From positions 15,665,001 through 15,729,000 of the forward strand of contig NC_059382.1 of the NCBI RefSeq assembly GCF_019703515.2: 64,000 nt of DNA, in the 5' to 3' direction. The translations under genes and the position numbers were made by a program. Shown piece by piece: positions 51,539 to 64,000 of the stretch. The notes below the pieces were generated by a model, which saw only the letters and a program-made list of their open reading frames with translations, searched no databases and was not told the DNA's origin. The number at the start of each line of letters is the position of its first letter. Position 1 is the first letter of the stretch. The stretch comes from Myxocyprinus asiaticus. Taxonomy: Eukaryota; Chordata; Actinopteri; Cypriniformes; Catostomidae.

Positions 51539-52002
51539 AATGCGCCGTTCTTGTAATTTATATATTCTCTTAAAATTACCCTATTAGGGCATTAAAATCT
51601 GATTGGAATTTGAAGTGCACAATAATCGTGGTTATCTCAAATAACTGTGGTTAGATCAAATAACCGCGATCAGACGATTATTTAACAATTGTGACAGGCC
51701 TAGTACAAGGCCTTATGGTGTGCACTGAAAAAGCTTGTCCCTAATTGCAACATTCCGTCACCTAATTAATTTTCATGAGCCAAGCTGATAAGGTGTATAA
51801 TGTGTCCCCCTACATTTCAGATCATTCCTATGCTCCAATGTGTTAGTACTGTACAAGTGCTGGACTACAGTTGGCCATTGTGTATATTTAGTAGATTTGT
51901 GTGTTGTGGTTAGTAACATGAGTCTATGTTGTCATATTGTAAAGTCGGTGTTGATGATGGTGGCCGGTAATATGAGCAGCATTGTGTGTGAACGGGCATT
52001 TA

Positions 52003-54234
<2,232 letters not shown>

Positions 54235-54337
54235 TTATACTGTATAATGGGGGTAACATTTTTTTTTTAATGGTGGATGCAGATATCTATTTTGCATGCT
54301 ATATATACTGTACACACACACAGTATATATTGTACTG

Positions 54338-54477
<140 letters not shown>

Positions 54478-54799
54478 TGTTTTTAAATTGACACAAACTC
54501 GTATTTTGCATAATAATTACTCCATTCACTAACACATTCAAAATAGAAAATGTTTACCATCTGTTGTCAGTAGAAAATATTTAGCAATGATAATAGATTT
54601 TCAAATCGACACTAGAAGGAAATAAGACTTCTGTTAATTAGCCAAATTGGCACAATTTTGGGCAGTTATATAAATTTGGGCATAAATTGGCTAATTAATC
54701 CAATATATCGGTCTATCACTACTATATATTAGAAATAGTCTATGTCTTGGTAGGTGCTTATGTGCACATGTCCTTGACCAAGATCAAAATAATGTGATG

Positions 54800-54985
54800 T
54801 ATTGTAGCCTAGTGGTTAAAGACTAGTATCCAACTAGTTAGGTTGTAGATGTAAACCTCATGCAGGTTGATCCATAAACTATCACCATTGTGCCCTTGAG
54901 TAAGGCACTTAACTCAGGTTGCTCCATGACCACTGGCTTTGTAGTATGTCTGTAAATCACTTTGCATAAAAGCATCAGTGGAAGA
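54800..54985 (+). mobile_element. tRNA-derived SINE-like fragment
   Basis: Box-A-like TAGCCTAGTGGTTAAAGA at the head, then ACCATTGTGCCCTTGAGTAA, GGCACTTAACTCAGGTTGCT and a GTAAATCACTTTGCATAAAAGC tail. This is the arrangement of a widespread fish SINE family, probably V-SINE-like. Box B is degraded. Confidence 0.72.
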
Positions 54986-56309
54986 CCTAATTAGTAATTA
55001 AAAATTTTTGGGCTGTGGAAAGCTTGTAAAACTGTGTATGCTTAGTTATGTGAGAAAGAGACGGATACAGACAGCATGGAGCTGTCAACAGCAAAGACAG
55101 CATGCACAGAGACAGATGGAGCACTTGGAGGCCAAGCATTAAGACTAATGTGCACAATCAGTGGTTTCCCTTCCCACCTCCAGGCTATCACATGCCTTTG
55201 TTACCAATGTACATAATACAGCAGTGAATAAAGTTGTCAAGTCCTCATCTGGAGTACACAAGGGCCCACCACTCTTGTTCCCTATCCTTCTTTCGATTTG
55301 TCTCGCAGACTTGCATACACACACACACACACCAGGTGTTCATACACACTTGACGAGGTGTTTATGCCAGGTTCATGGTGCAGTCACTACCATCTGAGTA
55401 ACAGATACATTGACATCTTCACTCAAAGGGGAAATCTGCTTGCAATCCGCCCTACTCAATCACAGTAACACTACACTCTGCCAGAGTTCGTTCTCCACTA
55501 TATCAGCATGCTGCATTATGCAGACATAAATCGCAAAGTGACTTACCGATCTCTGATGGGTCAGAACAAAGCCAGACTATGTTACCTCTTAAACACAATC
55601 AAGCTCTCCCATTCCTACCCCCTCTCAATGCCCAGGGGGACAATAAGTGTTGACTAATAAATAATTAAAGCGTAAGAACAGTAGCTAGCTCTATAGATCA
55701 CATTACAGTGGGTTCATAATGGCTGGGTTTAAGAGGTCGAGGGCTCCTGGACTGTTAAGAGCAGTTTATCTGTTGTGAGTTAGAGTGTGAGGAATGGAAT
55801 ATGGACAGGAAACAGGGGCCGACTGCATAAACATGCAGCATCATGATGACAGCCTGGTTAAAAATTTGCTTTTGCCACCAACACATTAACCACGTGAAAA
55901 TGACCTTTCATTTAAATTATGTTTGTTCAGGTGCATAACGGTGTATGCATTGACACCTGGACACAGAATCCAGACGAAGTTTTTTGCTGTTAATGCTGTT
56001 GCAATTGAAAAAAAATTTCACCCACTCTGACATTTCAAAAGAATAACAGATGAATATTTATTTATTCATTCATTCATTCATTTATTGTTTTGCATTAGAA
56101 CCCAGATTTACTATTAAGCCATAGTTCCACTAGGCTTTGTGATTGCAAAAGTTACACTCAAGGGCTTCATATTTTAATACAAAATAAATAACACATAATA
56201 TTTAGATTCAAAGTATTCAAATATACCATTGACTCACTTGCCTGCTACAATAAAAACTGAAATATGTAGGTCAGTATTTGACATTTCTATCTTCTATTGT
56301 GTTTCCGAC

Positions 56310-56795
56310 TCATATTTTGACTCGTTCCTCCTTTTCTTTATAAAAGCATAAATCTTGGTTACAGTGAGGCACTTACAATGGAAGTGAATGGGGGCCAATT
56401 TTTGAACATTAAAATACTCACTGTTTTAAAAATATAGCCACAAGACATAAAGGATATGCATGTAAACATGATTTTAGTGTGATAAAATCACTTACTAATC
56501 TTTTCTGTGTAAAATTATAGCCAACAAACCCTAAAACAACTATAAAAATGGCAAATTAACAGCTCAAATAATTCACAAGTTTTAACAGAATTAATGCAAG
56601 TGCTTTTAGGTGTTTAAACCCTCAAAAAATTGGCCCCAATCACTTCCATTGTAACTGCTTCATTATAACGTAGATGTTTGCCTTTTTTAAAGAAAAGGAG
56701 GAACAAGTCTAAATTAATTTTTGTGGTAATCAACATTATGTCACAAATGCTGTCGATTGAACTTAACTTGTACTCAACCGTAACATTGCTTTAAT
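56310..56795. mobile_element. Palindromic TTAA-type MITE, copy 2, 5'-truncated
   Basis: Shares with 13622-14248 the segments TTTTGACTCGTTCCTCCTTTTC, ACAATGGAAGTGAATGGGGG and the inverse CACAAATGCTGTCGATTGAA. The left outer arm is missing and the right terminus has decayed. Confidence 0.82.
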
Positions 56796-56811
56796 GTCAC
56801 ACATATCTTTG

Positions 56812-57215
56812 CACGGCGAAATTCTATGGGTAAAATACAGTCATTTCAATTGGAACCCGCACAATTGACTTCCAGTGGTGAAGAATTTCCTTGCGCTGAT
56901 TTCGCCTCGAGTTCAAGTTTGGTAAACTTTGACAGGCGAAATCGCCACGTTGACCAAAAGGAAGTTGCTTGGTTTGATGGTGACCTCTGTGTGGGCGGTG
57001 CTTTGTAAACAGCTGAATATCCACAATGTACAAGGATACTATTTTAGCGCGAGTTTCTTAACGTAAGTCTCACTGAGTATAAAGTGCAGCATTAAAAATG
57101 GCTGCTTGACAATTATCTTTTTGCTGGTTTCACACGCGCTCAACATCCGCCCACGCCATCTTCACCCGCGGAATTTTGGCGTGAGAAGGTATGTGTGACC
57201 GCACCTTTAGACATC
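56812..57215. other. Possible decayed DNA transposon
   Basis: GC-variable block from GCACGGCGAAATTCTATGG to TGTGACCGCACCTTTAG. It contains a short internal repeat (GATTTCGCCTCGAG / AGGCGAAATCGCCACG). The ends resemble the gene-like terminal segments of fish elements but no clean TIR is visible. Confidence 0.3.
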
Positions 57216-58779
57216 AATGGGTGACCCAACACAGTACCACAACTCTTTATTATAAAAAATGTATACAAAAAAAGGCACCAACATTTTGCTAAATTATATT
57301 TTATTGATCATATTATGTATTTTATTTTATTATTTTTGTATTAAGCATGGTGTGACGAGGAGGAGGGTGGCCACTCACGGCCCGGCCCCCAAGGAGAGGG
57401 ATAAGGCCTAGCAGGATGCGGCAGTTCGGGAGAGAGCGAGCCACACGGCACCCTCCTCCTCATCACACATGGCTTTTCCCTGCAGATCACCACAAAAATA
57501 AAATAAATTTTAAGTCACAATTACAGCCAGGTACAAAGTTCGTGAAGAATTGTAGTCTTTGGGTTTGGTTTATAAAAGTGTCCAGAGGTGAGAGGCAGAT
57601 CTCTTTTCAAGTTAACAGACAGCAGGATGAACAGCACACCCTGGAGGCTGAGAGAGAATCGAGAACAAAATTAAGCTGATGAGTAAATTTTGCAGCCAGT
57701 CAGAGGTGTCAAAGTATACTGTCAGGGGTGTTTGGGTATATTCTGCTCACACCTATGCTCACAGTATTCCAGAATCAGTATGCAAACAATACCCGTATTA
57801 CATCCACTGAGAATCAGAAGTGCGGGGGGGGGGGTTTGTAGTATGTCATACAGTTGTACATACGGACCAAACAACAAAGTTCAAGTTCCCCAATTTAGTA
57901 TGTCCGGGAATGTATTTCTACTTCACGCTTGCATGCTTAAAGAACATGCTTTTTTAATGGCTGAGAAGTAAGTTCTTTGTCAAACAATACATTCAATACA
58001 AGCAAAACATTCTCTGAAAGTACAGGAATTCGTATGCCGCTATGGTAAATGAATGTGGCGTACTTAATCCTGAAAAGGTCATGGAAAGCCTGGTCAAAAG
58101 CGGGTGGGCCGTACCTTCCTCCAGCTATGAATAAAAGCCTCACACCTTTCCTTAAGAAATCCAGTCTCATTCATTAGGGAGCTCTCAGACAAACAGCCGC
58201 CACTATCTCTGCTAAACGGCAGCTAATGTCGCAAGCTGAGGATTCCCTGAGCGCAGTCAGTGGGACCGAAGGAGTTTCACTGGGCCACCGTGTCCTTGTT
58301 ATCAACCCATCATCTGGGTATCATCAGCAGTGGCTGGGTAATGCTCCCCTTCCCGAGTGCTGCCAAAGGCTGTGCAGATGGACAGGTGGAGATAGTGACC
58401 AAGAAGTGGCGCCACGGTTGCTTTTATCACCAGTCATGCAGGCTCCAGCTCCTCTGACCCTACCATCCACATGTTGCATTTTTAATCAGCCAGGTCATCC
58501 AATCTAGAAGCAAGACCAGAGCTGTCAATCACACAGCTCTGCTGCAGTCTTCATGGTTTGAGGGAAGAGAAATGCCCCGCCCATTTCTGAGCCCGCTGAG
58601 CCTGGGAACTGTCCTATCAACAGTAACTGTCCTACAGTGCTATCTCTAGCTCTCTTCCGCCATCTTTCTTTTTATTCTCCCCTCTTCAGAGTGGCCTTTT
58701 ACAAAGTAATTACAAAGCAAATGAGAGCCTGATAACATTAGCGCCCAAGGTTTAGGTACGCTGCCTACTTTGTGTTGAA
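57216..58779. other. Intronic stretch, G-run at 57824-57834
   Basis: 57345-57480 is a GC-rich GAGGAGGAGGGTGGCC-type patch, possibly repeat-derived. 58040-58700 is high-complexity with no supported exon. Confidence 0.42.
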
Positions 58780-58908
58780 TCAAAGGGATAGATAACATCT
58801 CCTTTTGTGTTCCAGAGAGGAAAGTTAGTCAAATGGGTTTGGAAAAACATGAGAGTGAGTAAATGAGGACCGCATTTTCATTTAGCCTCAACCGACCCTT
58901 TAAAGGAG
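58780..58908 (+). mobile_element. Short inverted-repeat MITE, right half
   Basis: AACATCTCCTTTTGTGTTCC, GAAAAACATGAGAGTGAGTA, ATTTTCATTTAGCC and a decayed CCCTTTAAAGG end. Confidence 0.75.
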
Positions 58909-59119
58909 GAGGTGAAGATTGGTTTTCTCCCCACATGCCGATAAGTTTCCTGCATCAATTCCTCTCTAAACTCACATAGCGAGGAATCAAAGGTGGCAAG
59001 TTGTGGGCCACCTGGCACACTGAGGGCCGCGGGCCAAAGGGCAAACATCCCATATTCATACGCACATGCTGTCCAGCACAACTAGAGTCTCAGGTCGGTG
59101 AAATTCATTGTAACAGAAG

Positions 59120-59660
59120 TGCATAGAGCAAAGATCTCTTACTTATTATAATCAGACATTAATGTTAATGCATTGAGCAAGCTCATTATGCCTTTCTTTG
59201 CCCCCTGGTTGGTCACATCCACGCCGAACCGTTGCCATGATCGCTCACATCTTGCAATTTCATCACTCTGACACATGCATGGCGATTAGAGCGACTTCCT
59301 GAGAATATTCTACCCGTTAGGCCTTGAGCAGTTGGGCTTCAGCAGCAGAAAGAAATGTGAAGCTTGGCCTGAAGGACCCAGACAGCTAATTACTCATTAT
59401 TGTTTATGATTATCCAGCTAACGCAACAATGCTCACTTATTCAAGATATATTAAATGTGTGGTCATCCATGAATTCTTTGCCCTCAAGCTGCATTCTCTT
59501 GCCTTTCATATGTCAACCCAAAGTGCTCCCTTTCTCTGTGCACTTGTTATTAAATTACATGGGTTTAAAACCACACTAATTGGTTTAATCTGAATGCTGG
59601 GTTAATTTGGCGCTATGCTGTGTTTCAGGGCAGGGATGTACTATGGAGTGACAAAGCCCT
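59120..59660. promoter_or_regulatory. Candidate conserved noncoding element in the C-D intron
   Basis: Repeat-free block rich in homeodomain- and FOX-like words: GACAGCTAATTACTC, ATTATTGTTTATGATTATCC, CATTAATGTTAATGCATT. Located about 0.4 kb downstream of exon C in transcript sense. A regulatory role for bcas3 or a neighbour is inference. Confidence 0.3.
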
Positions 59661-59970
59661 GATTCACAACACCACCAGAGAATGAAAACCACTTCACCAA
59701 CTGCTATGCCAAATGGAACTGTGGGGCTTATCTTCTGTGACCTTTTAAAAAACAAAAGTAGTGAGAGGCTGGGTAAACAGAAGGAGAGATTGTGAGATTA
59801 CTGTGCGTGTTTCTGGTTTAGTAGTGTGTCTTTTAATGTCTTTTAGCAGTGGGTCCCACGCAGCATGAGGCACCAAAAACATTAAAAACAAACGTCTCCA
59901 GTGAGACAGACAGCATTAATCAGGGGGTCATGCTATGTTGCACTAACCTTTTTATGAGCTGCCTGTTCTA

Positions 59971-64000
<4,030 letters not shown>

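Noticed and set aside
55230..55530. Plus-strand SSGVHKGPPLLFPILLSI followed later by MLHYADI, reminiscent of reverse-transcriptase motifs
   Set aside because: The two motifs are too far apart, are interrupted by stops and a CA repeat, and no flanking LINE sequence is recognisable. It is possibly a very old LINE relic, not supportable.
58226..58507. 93-codon plus ORF in a GC-rich block
   Set aside because: Two overlapping frames are equally open. No domain or homolog recognised.

Overview
This is vertebrate genomic DNA, and the repeats point to a teleost fish, most likely a cyprinid or close relative. There are no prokaryotic operons. Coding sequence is confined to short exons with GT/AG splice sites. 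Long microsatellites and several fish-type DNA transposon families fill most of the rest: Tc1 types, hAT, PIF/Harbinger, TTAA-flanked MITEs, an L2-like LINE and two SINE-like fragments.

One host gene is supported. Six consecutive exons on the minus strand (61302 down to 47464) encode about 262 residues of the C-terminal half of BCAS3 (breast carcinoma amplified sequence 3; rudhira in mouse). All splice phases agree and the order matches vertebrate BCAS3. The exons upstream of 61302 (beta-propeller part) and the last coding exon(s) downstream of 47464 are outside the window or were not recognised. Positions 1-47463 are therefore read as one very large bcas3 intron.

The right part (47-64 kb) holds the exons, separated by introns of 0.4-5.8 kb with MITEs, a SINE-like fragment and microsatellites. 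One intron carries a three-level nest of transposons (48572-51707). The left part (1-47 kb) is intron only. It contains a nearly continuous stack of DNA transposons and microsatellites at 3.4-11.8 kb, three abutting MITEs and a SINE at 13.3-14.7 kb, foldback Tc1-like elements at 20.8-23.3 kb, and a Tc1 element nested inside another Tc1 element at 26.4-29.2 kb. It also has a PIF/Harbinger-like element (31.6 kb), an L2-like LINE tail (33.1 kb), a hAT element with a zinc-finger exon (42 kb) and diverged ~230-bp tandem repeats (44 kb). Between these are high-complexity stretches that could be conserved regulatory elements. That would fit because BCAS3 neighbours TBX2/TBX4 in vertebrates, but it cannot be tested from one sequence.

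The most unusual object is a 2.64-kb transposon-like palindrome at 5705-8343. It has arms of 1.0-1.4 kb at roughly 93% identity where sampled, a ~240-bp loop, AT-rich subterminal repeats, a 72-codon ORF repeated in both arms, and a perfect 6-bp flanking duplication. It sits inside another foldback element of a Tc1-like family. I cannot assign it to a named family.
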